A stretch of DNA of 64,000 nucleotides, from contig JAGFNK010000162.1 of assembly GCA_025769875.1 (NCBI GenBank), forward strand, positions 1-64,000, given 5' to 3'. The number at the start of each line of letters is the position of its first letter. The stretch's first letter is position 1. Origin of the DNA: Russula earlei. Lineage: Eukaryota; Basidiomycota; Agaricomycetes; Russulales; Russulaceae. A model generated the notes under the pieces. That model was not told the DNA's origin and did no database searches. It saw only the letters and a program-made list of their open reading frames with translations. A program made the position numbers and the translations under genes. Of this stretch, positions 23,441 through 36,350 are shown piece by piece.

Positions 23441-24618
23441 GTTTGTGATGTAGGTTAGGTGATGGTCGGAAAGAAAGGGGTGCCCCGCACAGGCCCAGAA
23501 CAAAAAGTGAGCACAAGCGCCTTGGAATGGTTTGGCATAGGGGTCAATGGCCTTATTTGGACGGCTTCACAGCTCTTTGCTTTCACACCGCTTTGTAAAC
23601 GTCGTCGTCGTCGTCGTCGTCGTCGTCAAGCGGTCAATCCTTCCCGTGTGACCGCCGGGCTTGAACCATCTTCCGACTTTGTTCTTCCTTGAAATTCTTT
23701 ATAGCCCTTCCATTCCCACACAACCTTCTTTCACCCTGCTCTCGCCTCCCCCTCTACTCCTCCTGTCAAGGTCATTTTGATGGCATTGATGCCATACAAT
23801 CCTAATCATGGTTACCGCCAAGCCAAGGCGGCCGCGCAGATCTGATTCATATCATTGGTGAACTTTCCCAGGAGACATGCTCAGTTTCATGTCGCAATCC
23901 CAAGTTGATGGTCATGGTAACCTCCCGACCGTCCTTTCCAGAGGTATCGTTCCATCAGTCGCCATGGACAGACTATTATCAAAGCTTAATGTAATGTTTC
24001 TCCGCACTGGGCACCACTAGATCATAAGCAGCTTTACCTCACCAGGTTGCATTATACAGTATGGATGGCATAAGCCTAAATTTCAGACCGACAACGCCTC
24101 TGAGCCAGATATACTGCGCAGCCACTTTGCAGACCGTGGTGTCGTGGTCGTTTGTTCCTTGTTACCGTGGCCTTTGGGTTCAATGCTCAGTGGTCTCGAA
24201 CCCGTAAGTGGCGTGCGACAGTCAGGTAGAACTGTGATTAGTGAGGGTACTTGGTTATACCGGCAGCTGCGGACTATCAGAACCGAAGCCCATTCAGCGT
24301 GCAGCAGATCGGTGCATGGTGATGTTGTTTGGTCGTTCAGACGATCACGAGAGCCCATCCCTTCGTGATAAGGCCGAACTTGGGGGAAGTCCCGCCACGA
24401 GTTGCCATGAAACTGCCGCAGAGCCGTCGCGATAAGGGTAGATAGGGCTCGTTCCGTTGCGGAGATGCCGCTGCGTAAATTTACAAACGAGGGATGCCAG
24501 TAGCCCACAGAGTGGACGGGGCGGGATATGTGGGGGGGGGGGACCGTACGTGCGCATATACGTCATTAAATTTATTCAATTTAATCGCGCCACCCAGCCG
24601 TGAGCCCGTCCCTTCCTG
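23441..24618. other. Divergent intergenic region, MAPK / HET-C
   Basis: About 1.2 kb between two divergent genes, presumably holding both promoters. It contains a (GTC)9 microsatellite at 23601-23627, a CT-rich tract at 23700-23765 and a G10 run near 24532. No gene is seen. Confidence 0.6.
23601..23627 (+). repeat. (GTC)9 microsatellite
   Basis: Nine perfect gtc units, 160 bp upstream of the MAP kinase start codon. Confidence 0.95.
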
Positions 24619-27600
24619 ATGTCTTCCTCAAAGTCCGTCTTTCTAATCTTATTTTCCATCCTTGTCGTTTGCCTTCCAGGTAGTGGCGTCCATGCATTTG
24701 GTGCTGGCAACATTCCCTCGTGAGTGGCTTGCTGGGCAAAAAACGACACATCCATGACTCCATTCCATCTGCGTACAATGCTGATGAGATCTACCCATCA
24801 GATTCGCATACCTGGAGGGTCGCGCATTCCGCCACGGCGATATTGTGGGTATTCTTCTTCAAGACAACGGGATGCTTATCATGCACCTGATCCACGATGC
24901 AGGAGGACACCCTATCCGAGCTGGCCAAGAAGACCGGTGGATTTGCTCTCGGTGCACTTATTGGGAAAGGGGGGTCGAAGTTTGGCGGGCTGGATATTAA
25001 ACGCGTCTACTTTGGGTCTGCTATTCCTTTTCCTGTCTTCAAGAGGCTCATCCCTTTTATATAGGAACTGGCTCAGAGATTATAGTCAGGTTCGTTGTGT
25101 AAAAGTGATGAGATTCGGGTCACCCTTGCTGATATTGGCGTTGAAAGGCTGTGGATATAGCAAGTCTAAAGAAAGTCCCTCTCCAGGTAGACTTTACTTG
25201 TCTAAGACTCGGAAACTGTTCTCAGCCTATGGTCCCGCTTTCTAGACGATCATCAATTTGTGCATGGCCCTTGGATTCTTCGTTAGTCCGTTTCGAACAT
25301 ATGACATCATTCATCAAGCCCTCCCCCTTTTTTCCCTCGCAGGCTCATGGATATGCGACTGAAGAGTTTGAGGTGACTGTGGAAAGGCTTGGTGTGTATC
25401 TTCCGGTATGAATTCTTTTGAATATTACCTCTGGAGTTCGCTCATTTTTCATCGTCCAGGTAGAACATATTGACAACCCCAAGGGCTATGGCAATGGCGA
25501 AGATGCGCGGCATTATGATAGGAGGCTACGAGGGCCAGTAGATGTAAGTACAGCAGATGTCCTCATTCTATTTGGCTCAATCCTCTCGATCAATCAACAT
25601 AGCCTAGGGAATTGGAGGTCGACCCCCGCACGGGCATGAAGAATTACATTGCGAACGGTAGACACCGTAGCCCTCACCCATATTCCATGCTAATCAGTGT
25701 ATGTTCAGAGTCTGGTTCGTGGGATACCTCAAAGGCTTTCATACGCCGCACCGTTGAACGATGCATCCATATTGGTCGGCAGCACCGTGCTCAGGGAAGG
25801 AAGCAGGACGAATACGAAGCCTATCGCCTCCTTGGACAAGCTGTCCGTCCTGGGTCCTCAACATCGTGTGTTTGGCTGACGAGTGCTTGTTATACAGTTA
25901 CACACCCTGGAGGACTTCACAGCGCATTCAAATTTTTGCGAACTCGCTCTTGTTTCGATGGGCCATTCCGATGTCTTCGTTCATGTCGGCGAACATGTGC
26001 GCATCCAGGCACCCGACGGTAGATATGTCGCCCCTCTGGTCACCGGAACATTCGGATCTAGTGATTTTCTGTTCAGCTTGTTGGGCGGTAAGTTCTAAAG
26101 TGAATCGACGTATCCTGTCTCTCACAGAATAATACAGAAGCAAGTGATCACATTGTAAGACTTCTTATTTAGTCAACAGTACCTCACAGTTACACACTCT
26201 GGCCATTCATCAGAGTGAGGCATCCGTTTCTGACCTCAACAAGGCAATGGATTCTGCACTCTCCCGCTCAGCGTCGGTAGGGAGGTCCCCGGCAGACACA
26301 CTCCGGGATCTCCTATTCCGATTGCCTGGGGGAGCTGGATCTGAAATGGCTCGTGATATGAAAGGAATCGAGCGAATTCGTGATGCCTCTGTTCACGGTG
26401 GCAAGCCTCCAGGAGAAATGAGTCCTCAGGAATTACATACTGTCCTTTGGCAAGTCCTTTGCTTCAGAGATTCAGGTTGGGTGCTTTCTTGGCATAGGTG
26501 TGACCTCTGACCTCCGTTCTAGTGGTAAAGGTGATCGAGAACACCATCGGTAGGTCGAGCGTCGATCGGCAGGTGCTATGTTTGAGACTATCCATGGTTT
26601 TGTCTTTAGAAAAAATCCCTGGATTGGGACCATTGATTGAGAAGATCAAGGATTCGATCTCAGGTGAGCGGGAGAATAAGGATTGCTGCTGTCGTAACAT
26701 CTTACGGTCTCAAGTCTTCGTATTAACTACGCTTGAGGTTGGTTGCAAACCTCATTTCGCTCCTCGTAGTTCATCCATCCATCCAGCCGTTCCTAAAGCC
26801 CATTTTATCATCTGCCAACACACAACTGATGTCGGCTTCGTCCGAGGTCATCAATAATCGTGATCAGTGGGAGGTTTGTCACTCCTGATAGATAAAAAAC
26901 GCCGAGTGCTGTTGATCGATCCAATTGCCGCTGTAGGTGTTCGACAATCCAGGGGCGGTGAGTCGAACGCACTCCTGCCGGTGAATTCTGCGTAACCCGT
27001 AGCCGGTAGTCGGACCCGACCCACTCATTCTTGAGCAAAGATCATTTCGTGCGTAGTTGTTATATGGCTGTGTATCGGTACTGATCAGGTATCGCCTAGG
27101 ATTTGATACTTAATGAACCTGCCGGGTATATCGCCAAGATAGTCGTGGTATGGTTGTATCCTTCTGCGCGAAACTGAATTGTCTTACTCTCTGTTTAGAA
27201 ACATACCGTGGCGTTGGTCATTAAAGCATTGGATGATAATTCCGTGGATGTGAGGTCAACGACAGATGAGATATTACAGTGCCTGTTTGTATCTCGTCCA
27301 TCATTTGCAAACGTTTCGCTCAACCATCGTAGATTTCATCCAGACTTTCAAATCCACAACTCGCAGATTCAGCGCGAAATGCTGGACGGTATAAGACTCT
27401 GGTTACAATCCCAAGGTCCCAGGCAAAGTGCGATTCTTGCGCGTTTATCAAAGCAAAGCGTTCGTGATCATAGAAACGTGCGCCTCGAGGATGAAACTGG
27501 TTCATCTGCGGCCCAGGGCCCATTCGAAACCACCAGCATTGGGTCGCAGACGCAAGGAAACGTATCCGGTTACATGCAAAGGAACCCGGGTATAGCACAG

Positions 27601-28239
27601 GCACAAGGATCGTACAATATGTTTGGTGGGGGATTAGGAGGACAACGTGAATCCGGTGCGCCGGAGACGACAGGTCTTGTGGCAATATCATCAATACTTG
27701 GTGGAGGACAAGCGAGCAACCTCTACGGGAACAGCCCCGGACCTTTCTCATCTCGACCGAACATATCGTATCCAGGCGGACCGCCATCGGGCGCGCCTCC
27801 AGCACATCCGCAATATCAGTCGTACTCAGGCTCATACAACGAACCCCCATACGGATACCAACCTCCTTTCCAAACAGGCTTCTCAGCTGCGCCAGAGCAG
27901 TCGTCTTATTTGTTTCCAGGGTCGGTCCTCGCGGGCCCTGGACTACCCTATCCTGGCGGCCCTCCGCCGAGCCCCCCGAGATCGTCTTATCTGGGGTCAT
28001 CTTATCCTGGACAGTCGTCGTATTCAGGTCAACAGGGGACTGTATTTCTGAGGATGCCTAGTCCCGGTGACAGTAGTCCTGGGTATGAGTCGCCACCCGT
28101 CCCTCCGTCGAACCAATCCGGCACTGCACATGGCTTCTCGTCGCAAGGTGGACCTCACTTCCCAGATCCGGATTCCCTAAATCAGTCTGCCTATGGATCA
28201 GCGAGTCATGCACATGGCACATACCGACCAGAATACTAA
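24619..28239 (+). CDS. het-C: HET-C heterokaryon-incompatibility family protein
   Basis: Homologue of Neurospora crassa HET-C, a secreted/cell-surface type protein whose alleles decide vegetative compatibility in that ascomycete. 22 exons (24619-24719, 24802-24844, 24903-25015, 25065-25089, 25148-25186, 25246-25281, 25343-25405, 25460-25543, 25603-25657, 25709-25842, 25898-26087, 26138-26154, 26214-26475, 26523-26549, 26610-26663, 26715-26737, 26787-26873, 26937-26957, 27010-27048, 27100-27147, 27199-27284, 27333-28239) give exactly 2454 nt, 817 residues. There is a signal peptide (residues 1-28, hydrophobic LILFSILVV). Family blocks: FGAGNIPSFAYLEG, LDIKRVYFGNWLRDYSQ, GYATEEFEVT, EHIDNPKGYG, RTGMKNYIA, LHTLEDFTAHSNFCELAL, VTGTFGSSDF. 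The C-terminal 290 residues are Gly/Ser/Pro/Tyr-rich. No stop or frame break. Confidence 0.95.
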
Positions 28240-28724
28240 ATAGTCAAGATGCATAACACCCTGGCCACTTGCAAGGTGTCTTTCCTAATACTGTCACTGA
28301 GTTGTTGTTAGGTGTGAACCAAAGTCGCAATCCATGGCATGCTCAGGAGTGTTTGTGTGTAATCTGTACAATGGACATATGCATTGATGCAAAAAATACG
28401 CCAGCAACATGAAACTGCCAAGACTTGTCCACGGCCGCTAATGATCATGACACGGCATAACGACAAGAAGCCAGAAACCGGCCACGTCGGTACTTATTCA
28501 AGCGGAATTGGGTACGAGCAATAGAGAGGAAATATGTAACGAATCATTCACTGTGGACGACACGCATGAGGCCAGGTATATTCCTAACATGGCTGAGAGC
28601 AACGGGTTTTCGAGGATCCACCGGTACATTCGAATTCTGGTTCTCACACATTGCGGGACACGCAGAGTAAAACACCTGGACGTTATAATCACCGCTCTTG
28701 GTCTGTCGAATGGTATACCGCCAC
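28240..28724. other. Intergenic, convergent 3' ends
   Basis: Lies between HET-C (plus) and a minus-strand gene. If the latter's intron is not spliced, its ORF runs on to 28498. Nothing else is visible. Confidence 0.5.
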
Positions 28725-29592
28725 CTAGATGGACACGATTGTCGTCATCTTTGTGCGCGATCGACTCGCGGAAGAGAAGGAGAGAAGGGAACAGAGAGAG
28801 AGAGACGTACTCCTCATCCACAAGGGCGGTGACATGTCGGTTCACTGCTTGCGCGCGCTTGAGCAGTTCGTTGCGCGCGAGGCGCAACAGCACCTCCGCG
28901 TTGACCGCATCCGCGCACACCAGCGTCTTGTTGTACGTCAGGGCCTGCGGCGCCTTGCCGCTCATTCGGGACCTGCTGACCGCCGGGTGCGTGCGCCGTC
29001 CGCCGGAGGAGTACGTCAGGTTGAGGAGGTCCGAAGGGGGAGAGCGCAACCGGAGGAGGAAGGGCATGGCGCGGAGCAGGCTGCGCGGGGAGAGCGGCGG
29101 AGGCGACGGTTTCGGCGCGTCGCTGGTTGCCGTCGCGCCTGACGGGGACGGGAGCATGGTCGACGCAGCAGCAGCTGCTGCTGCTGCCGCTGCTGCCGCG
29201 GCCGCTCCTTCTCCCGGAGACGGCAGGGGCGGGTCGGCCGCCGATGGCGATGGCGAAGGCGAAGGAGGGGTTGCTTGGTAGGTGTAGGAGGAGGGGGGGA
29301 ACGAGCGTGAGGAGGACGAGGAAGATATGCGGGCCGTCGTGGATGTGTCGGTGTCTGGGTGGGAGGTGGAGGTGGAGGTGGAGGGAGAAGAAGAGGAAGA
29401 GACAGGGATGCCTAAAGGGGTATCCTCGAGCTTCACCCTGGAGGAGGACGCCCGCCCGCCCACGGCGCCAGGCGCGAAATGGCGCGCCCGCGGCGACTGC
29501 GCTGCATCGCGTGCGCTGCTGTCCCTGCGACGATACTGCGGTGACCGATGGGTCATCGGGGGGACGGTGAGGAACTGTCCGGAGGTGGACAT
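28725..29592 (-). CDS. Hypothetical Ser/Pro/Ala-rich protein
   Basis: No recognised domain. Exon 1 (29592-28811) encodes a long Ser/Thr/Pro-rich region with a poly-Ala run (GCN repeats at 29165-29205), then a more ordered segment, KTLVCADAVNAEVLLRLARNELLKRAQ, predicted helical by its heptad of Leu/Ala, then VTALVDE. A GTACGT donor at 28810 and an acceptor at 28765 would add 13 residues (to a TAG at 28725-28727), total 273. Reading through the intron gives 364 residues ending at 28498. The spliced form is preferred because the CT-repeat stretch 28765-28810 looks intronic. Confidence 0.55.
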
Positions 29593-30055
29593 GGTGTGGT
29601 TCGGAGGTGTATCGTAAGGGAATGTGGACTTGACGATGTGTATTTTATACGTCGATACCCACGTTCAAGGTGAGGTGCGTTAAAAGCGTGTCATGTCGTA
29701 CAATCCTAGGGTGCCCTTGCTCCATGTAGGACACAGAAAGTTGCCGCAACCCTCACCCATGTCGAACTGCTGACCTGACCGTACAGCATTTGGTAACTTT
29801 TGAGGCACCACAACACACAGCCACGTCACGGATAATCAATCAAATGTTCATTCAGTGGGCGCACTGCTGAACGACGAACTGCGGTGCCAATATAGCAGGT
29901 ACCACCAGAACAAATGCACCCATTCGAACCTGAGATGATGGCACGGTTTATAGCACGAGGACAATCAGGACATGGGATGGGACATGAACCTTGCCCTTAT
30001 GCAAGGAAAAGCAACGCGAACACGTGTAGCAACTAAAAAGCAAAAAAACACGCGG
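29593..30055. other. Intergenic region
   Basis: 463 bp between two minus-strand genes; no gene or structured RNA recognised. Confidence 0.5.
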
Positions 30056-32827
30056 TCAATTGATCCCGGTCCACTCCTCAAACTCATGCCGTTGGAGTCC
30101 CTTTGTCATGGTTTTTCCCTTCCGAGGAACAACATCCGAGCCTGGATCTGTCTTTCGCACGCCTATCATGCCCTCGTGGTCTGCGTTGAGTCAGAGAGGC
30201 CCAACGGTGTGAGAAAATAATGGCACGCACTCTCGCCCGTCAGAATGTCATGAGCAATGGGACGGCTCCCAGATGTGATGTATCGCGTAGACACACCTCT
30301 GGCGACCAGTGGCTGCTTTAATAGTTCTCTCAGCTCTGCCTTGAGCTGGCCGGACTTGACGTCGTGAGCCTTGTGCAGCTGCTTAGTGTGACCATCTCTG
30401 TCGTCGTCGGTTTACGTCAATGCATGAAACGCTATTACTGAGGACCTCGGAGCGCACTCGGAGTGATAATCGGAGTCAAGATCAATGTCCAGCGCCTCTG
30501 CCGTTGCGTGCATCCATTTTTTCTCGTGGTTAGCTTTATTCTCCTGATGCTGTAGTGCATCGATCTCTTTTGCGACCCGTATGCGCCTTTTTAGCTTGTC
30601 CAAGAAGTGATGATCGACGATCATCTCTGGGATGTCCGTGACCTCTGATCGTTCATCAACACAGGCTGAGGGGACTGAATAGACAACACCCACGACGACC
30701 GAGATTTCCAAACAGCGTACGTACGACACGTCGCTCATCTGGTGCGCACATCAAAAGACTGAAGCCATCTCGCTGGGCTCGTGCCGTACGCCCAGTACGG
30801 TGGATGTAGGTATCTACAGTCCGCGGAATTTGATAGTGGACAACATGGGAAACCAATGGGATGTCGAGCCCTCGCGCGGCAATGTCGGTCGAGAGTAGGA
30901 TAGAGTGAGCATGTGACTTGAAGCTGATCAAGGTGAGTGAGTTACCACATGGGTTCCGGGCCACGTCCGAACACGCACCGATCGAGGTTCTTAAGGCGTT
31001 GGCGTTGCTCAAGTTGGGAGTGAAGCAGGAACGTGGGCAAGCGGAGTAGCTCGAGAAGAGGTGATAATCTACGAATTCCGTCTATCGATGATAAGAACAC
31101 AAGGGTACGCCCAGGGTATCGCAGAAGGAAATGATAAAGATGGACATCCTGCCGCAGTTCACTCATTGGGTAGCATGGCAAATGAGCAACACGAACCTTG
31201 TCGGTAGCAAGACATTCGATCTTGGATTCTTTCAATGTAGGGACTACCCCGCCTTTTGGGCTTATGTCTATGATTTCTGGCTCAGGGTCTCTGAAGTCAA
31301 GTCGCAAGAGCAAATCGTCAAGAGTAGAGGCAGGTCGCCCGTCGTTCCTTTGGAGCCCTTTGGGCCGCCACCCCTTCTTCAAATTTTGCTGGAGCTCCTT
31401 ACTGAGAGTCGCAGAGAACACAAACGTCTGCATGGGAGGTGACGAATTTGCATCGTTGGGGGAGAATGTTGATGGGTCCTCAGAATGAAACTCTGGATCT
31501 GTCACAGCCTGGCTATCAAAATTCAACGAGTTAGTGGGGTGCGAACTTGTGAATGGGACATGAGACTTACCGGAACCGTCTTTGGGTTAATTTTAAGATA
31601 TTGTCCAATTCTGCGAAGTGACCTGTCTCGATCATCCTGTCTGCTTCATCCAGGACAAGAAACCGCAGATTCTTCAAATCCTCTGCAAGTTCGTCGTCCT
31701 AATCGTGTTAATTCAACATACGACTTGGTGGTTCTAAATGACTTACCCCGTCAAGAATATCCCACAATCTTCCAGGAGTGGCGACGAGAACATCAACACC
31801 CCGTCTCAGTATCCGTGCTTGCTTCTGCATTGACATCCCACCCACGATTGCAGCAACACTCACAGGTGGTGGTGCGTGAGGCGTCACATGTCCTTTCTCT
31901 TTCCCCTTGTCAGAAGCCTTTCGTTTTCCTTTCTTAGGCTCCCCGTCTGCGATTGCAGAAATTTCATGATGGTTTAAACAGGTATTGATATGCGCAGAGA
32001 CTTGAAGGGCGAGTTCGCGAGTGGGTGCAAGAACCAAGGCCCGTAAGGGACGACGGCACTTCGTTTTGGATGACGATGTAGAGACACCAGTAAGGAGTTC
32101 ATGGAGAATGGGTAGGCCATAAGCGAGAGTTTTCCCAGAGCCCTAAGTACCAGAGGGAGGGTGACATGAAGTACGAGAAACGACCGTCACTTACGGTCTC
32201 GGCGACACCAATTACGTCACGCCCAGAACAAGCCTTTGGGATGGCTCGAGACTGAATCGGGGTTGGGCTTACGAAATTCTGTGAATGAAGGGCAGCATAT
32301 AGCTGAGGATGGAGGCCGAAGAAGTGCCATGCCGGTAACAGGTGTTCCGCTGGACAAGATGAACACCAATGTCGGAACAGACAAATGAAGGCAGCACATA
32401 CAGTCGAATGTCATGATAACATCAGATCGACTCTCGAGGGTTGCACCGGGGTCAGGAGTCGTTCGGGTAGCCACTTTTATAGATGGGATGCCATCCTGCA
32501 CGCCAGTTTCACCCTCGTCCGGGTTGAGAGTCGATGTCCGTTTGGAGTCGTCCACCTAATATTTATCACGCACCGCATTACATCCAAGAGGAGGTGCTCA
32601 CCAGAAACTTGGCAACGCGCCCGTTTGCCAGTTTGCTCGAATATGACCTGGACGCCCTCTACTTCTTCCAATCCGAGTAGTCCCTCATCGAAATCAAGGC
32701 CAGCGGTACGTGAACGAACGACAGGCCTCCACGACAAATCATCCAGAGATGTGTGTACCGTCTTGCGTTTCTTTGAGAAGTCCGAGACAGGCAACGACCT
32801 CCTTCGTTTTTTCGCTGCCGCCGGCAT
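30056..32827 (-). CDS. MAK5: ATP-dependent RNA helicase MAK5 (DDX24-like)
   Basis: Nucleolar DEAD-box helicase of 60S ribosomal subunit biogenesis. A basic N terminus (AAAKKRRRS) leads to the Q-motif region [13 protein letters not shown]...[10 protein letters not shown], motif I AETGSGKT (split by an intron after AET), Ia PTRELALQ, an insert rich in Lys, [17 protein letters not shown], motif II in [10 protein letters not shown], motif III SATLS, then the C-terminal RecA fold with [14 protein letters not shown] and HRTGRTARA (V and VI). A MAK5-type extension follows, including [35 protein letters not shown] and a final exon ending EFEEWTGIN at 30056. The start MPAAAKK at 32827 is preferred over an upstream in-frame ATG at 32932, which would overlap the SEC24 promoter. 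About ten exons; I did not resolve each boundary. Confidence 0.93.
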
Positions 32828-32924
32828 GGTAGATTGATTTTGATGATGGCTGGGAGCGCCCGGACCGGGCTGTCCTCCACCAATATCATCAAAATCTACG
32901 ACCACACCTGGTCGCTCTGCGCCA
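32828..32924. promoter_or_regulatory. 97 bp divergent MAK5-SEC24 promoter
   Basis: Only 97 bp separate the two start codons on opposite strands. A TATA-like element is not evident. Both genes are growth-related, which is compatible with shared control, but that is inference. Confidence 0.5.
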
Positions 32925-35900
32925 ATGCACATCCCTCAACCGCCGCATAGCGCAGGGGCAACCCAATCAGGTATTCGTTCATTTTCCACCTGTTTATCAG
33001 CTCTTTCATCTGGTAGGCTTTCGCTGCGCACATCGAGCCCGAACAGATACCTTCGCCCGTGGATGGCATTGAAGGGGATCGTGCGAAATGGGAAAACCAG
33101 GCATATATGACCCTTCCTGGTACTCATGTTCCTCAATCTACCACAGACTTTATTGCAATCGACCAGGGCACGTATGCGTCTTTCCTGGTCCCAACCACCT
33201 TCTGAAAGTTCAGCAGGTAACTCCTCGCCAAAGTTCATCCGTGTCTCTACTTGGAACATCCCAAATTCTTCTCGTCTTGCGGAGGATCTCAGCATTCCTT
33301 TAGTAGCCATTATCCAGCCGTTTGCCGAGCTGGACGACCGGGAGGAACCCATTCCGCTTGTCCAGACCGGAGAATTCGGGTCCCGCTCGTTGCGAGAAGT
33401 GTGGAGGATATGTGAATCCGTGGTGCACCTGGGTGTCTGGTGGAACCAAGTGGAAGTGCAATTTGTGCGCACACGAAACTCGTGGTGAGTCGGCCGAAGT
33501 GCAAACATTGACGTTGGGCTTACCCCGGCAAATGGAAAAGTCGAACCCCACTACTTTTCCGCCCTTGATGCCAACTTCGCTCGCCTTGATTACTTGGAAC
33601 GTCCTGAGCTGCGGAAGGGAACCATTGACTTTGATGTCTCGCAATGGACCGACTACTGGGCGTCCAATCCACTCAAACCTCCGAGCACGTCGCCTGCGGA
33701 TCCTGCTCTTAGCAATGCGGCACGAAATCCCCAAAGCATGCGATACGTATTCGTATTGGATGTGTCCGACACATCCATGCGCTCCGGCTTTCTCGCCTCA
33801 GCATGTGTTGCTCTCCGGGCAATTCTCTATGGTCGCGTCTCCGAAGACGGGTCAGAAGTAGCGCAGGCATGCTTACCATCATGCTGTACCATTGCATTAG
33901 TCACGTTTGAAGATGTGCTCCATTTTTATGAGCTCTCGGTATGCACCATTCTGGTTTAGATGGCGCTTAGAGATTGACCGATTCTTTCAGCCTAATCAAA
34001 CCTCCCCCAGACAGCTAGTTGTTGCTGACGTTGACGATGTTTTCCCCCCATTACCGCCCACCGCTTTATTCGTAGACCCTCACCAATGCCGGTGCGCCAA
34101 CTCATTCCATTGATTCGGAGGAAGCCCATTATCTCCTTGCCCTAGAGCAGTGATTGAAAGCTTGCTTGACAACCTCCAGCAGCGCCATGCATCCATGTCT
34201 CCTGGCGTTACTTCGCGGTCATGTTTGGGCTCTGCCCTCCGTGTGAGTCTCGATGCTCTGGTATGTGCTACATCACTATACTCTTATCATTGGCTTCACG
34301 GTCGTCGTCTTGTCAAAGGCATACACTGGCGGTCATGTGGTGTCCTTCATTTCCACTCTTCCTGGACTTGGTCCTGGCAGACTGGTTCCACTCGAGAAAT
34401 TCAATCGCGACGAGGCGTGGGACGATATAAAGTTCTATGTCCCTCGTGATATAGAATGGAATAATTTGGGTGAGGCGTGCGCAGATGCGGGCGTCGGCGT
34501 CAGCATGTTTATGGCCCCGACAAAGTTTTTGGACATCGGGTCCATAGGTACACGTCTACATCTTTGGGCGGCGTTCACCTCAGCTTGTGTTGATCACCGT
34601 GAGCGCAGGTGCTGTTCCATCACTATCTGGTGGTGATATTTTCTATCACTGGGACTTCAAACCAGCGCGCGATGGCCCAATTATGGAGTCGCAGCTACGC
34701 CGTCTCGTAACACGCAAGACCGGTTACAACTGCTCGATCCGCGTTCGCGCGTCAAACGGTCGAGTATTCGGATAGCTTGTAGGAATTTTTGACTGAAATG
34801 GTGTGTGTATGCAGGCCTTCGGGTTGAACAGCTTGCGGGCAATTTCCACCTCCCCAGCCCAAGCATGCCTACTTCGGGCACGCTCGATGCAGACCAAGCC
34901 ATTTCCGTCTCTTTCAACATCACGGCCACATTGTCAACACATCAGCATGCGTTCATCCAATGCGCGGTGTTACACACCACTGTCGACGGCCTGCGTCAGA
35001 TTCGCGTGATCAACTTGGCGCTACAGGTTACAGACCTCGCCGGGAATGTGTTCAGGTTTGCAGATATGGACGCTGTAGTCGCACACTTTACGCGTCATTG
35101 CAAGTCTACATTTGCCACTCGACTCGCCCTACGGATCTGACTCACGTCCATCAGCTATCGCCCACATGCCGACTCTGAAACCGTCCACAATTCGAGAAGA
35201 ACTAACGGAAGGGTGCTCCGCGATCTTGTATTCGTATCGTCGATTTTGCGCTTCGACAACAGTGGTGACTCAGGTGCGTCCCTTCAATTCGCCGATGGAA
35301 CGTGGTCACCGGGATAACCTCGCGGCGCAGTTGGTCCTCCCCGAAGCCTTTCGTGTTCTCCCTGTCTATACGCTTTCCATTCTCAAGTGCAAACCGCTGA
35401 AAGGTCGTTCAAACCCTTTTCTTTTCTTTTTTTTTTTTTGCAGTGACGCTGGCCGGGATTTTGACCGCCTTTTTTTTTTTTTTCTTTTATCAGCCAAGTA
35501 CATCGAACCCGATGTCCGAAATTACCACAGGCACAAATTGCGGGGCGCGAGCGTCCGCAATACCTTGTTTCACCTTTACCCGCGTCTGCTAGCCGTGCAT
35601 GACCTGGACGACACCATCGCGCTTCCCCACCCAGAGACGGGCGTCATCGACGTGCCGTCGCTGATGCGAAATAGCCACACGTTCGTGCAGGAGAACGGGA
35701 TTTATCTGATAGGTCTGTACTCCGAGCGGGATGAGCACGCTCGGCCAGCGAACGGAACTGATGAATAAACTATGAGCAGATAACGAGGAGCTCCAGGTGG
35801 TGTGGGTGGGGCAGAGCGCGTCTCCGCAGCTCCTCCTCGATCTATTCGGGGTCGACGACATCTTCAAAGTGGACATCCGGATCGTGCGTGGTGCGACTCC

Positions 35901-36350
35901 ATCGTTTGCTTTCCAAACGCTCATCCTCTTGCCTCTTTCCAAAGACAGAGCTCCCGATTCTGGACAACCGACTGTCCAAGCAGGTTCGCAACATAATCGG
36001 GCGTCGGCGCGAGGAAAGGGGCGGTCGCGTGACGAAGCTTCTGATCGCGCGACAGAACTTCGACGCAGCCGAGATCGAGTTTGGAGATATGCTGATGGAA
36101 GATCACAACAACGCCGCGTGGACTTATCCGGAATGTGCGTCATGTGTACCGCTTTCGGTCGGATCGTTGATTGACAGTCTGACGTGTTGCGCCCTTTGCT
36201 TTGCAGACCTGGCTATGGTTCACAAGCGGATAACAACCGCCGTGAGTCGTAACCCTAAGTTGTCCTTTTGTCAAATCGACTTGACCCTCTGTCCAGCTCC
36301 AACGTGGCATGCCATTGTCCCCCGGTGCTCACGTGCGTGCACCGTGGTAG
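32925..36350 (+). CDS. SEC24: COPII coat subunit Sec24, with two apparent +1 shifts
   Basis: Cargo-binding subunit of the Sec23/24 inner COPII coat on ER exit sites. 16 exons starting 32925-32970, 33017-33167, 33217-33484, 33541-33938, 33991-34091, 34146-34260, 34319-34547, 34609-34758, 34815-35099, 35155-35273, 35331-35403, 35494-35712, 35780-35883, 35945-36134, 36207-36241 and 36297-36350. They total 2537 nt; removing one G from each of two runs (32955-32958, 33378-33380) gives 2535 nt, 844 residues. Landmarks: IPQPPHSAG start, EQIPSPVDG, the zinc finger CEKC...[13 protein letters not shown] (trunk), [36 protein letters not shown] (beta-sandwich), [14 protein letters not shown] (helical), and the gelsolin-like end with [21 protein letters not shown] (part). 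Two introns use GC donors. The N-terminal extension is very short for Sec24. Confidence 0.92.

Noticed and set aside
28508..29570. Plus-strand ORFs (257, 147 and 137 codons) over the hypothetical gene
   Set aside because: Ala/Arg-rich shadows of the repetitive minus-strand coding sequence.
35404..35493. Coding exon between the two poly-T tracts in SEC24
   Set aside because: Conserved residues on both sides join in frame when the whole stretch is one intron.
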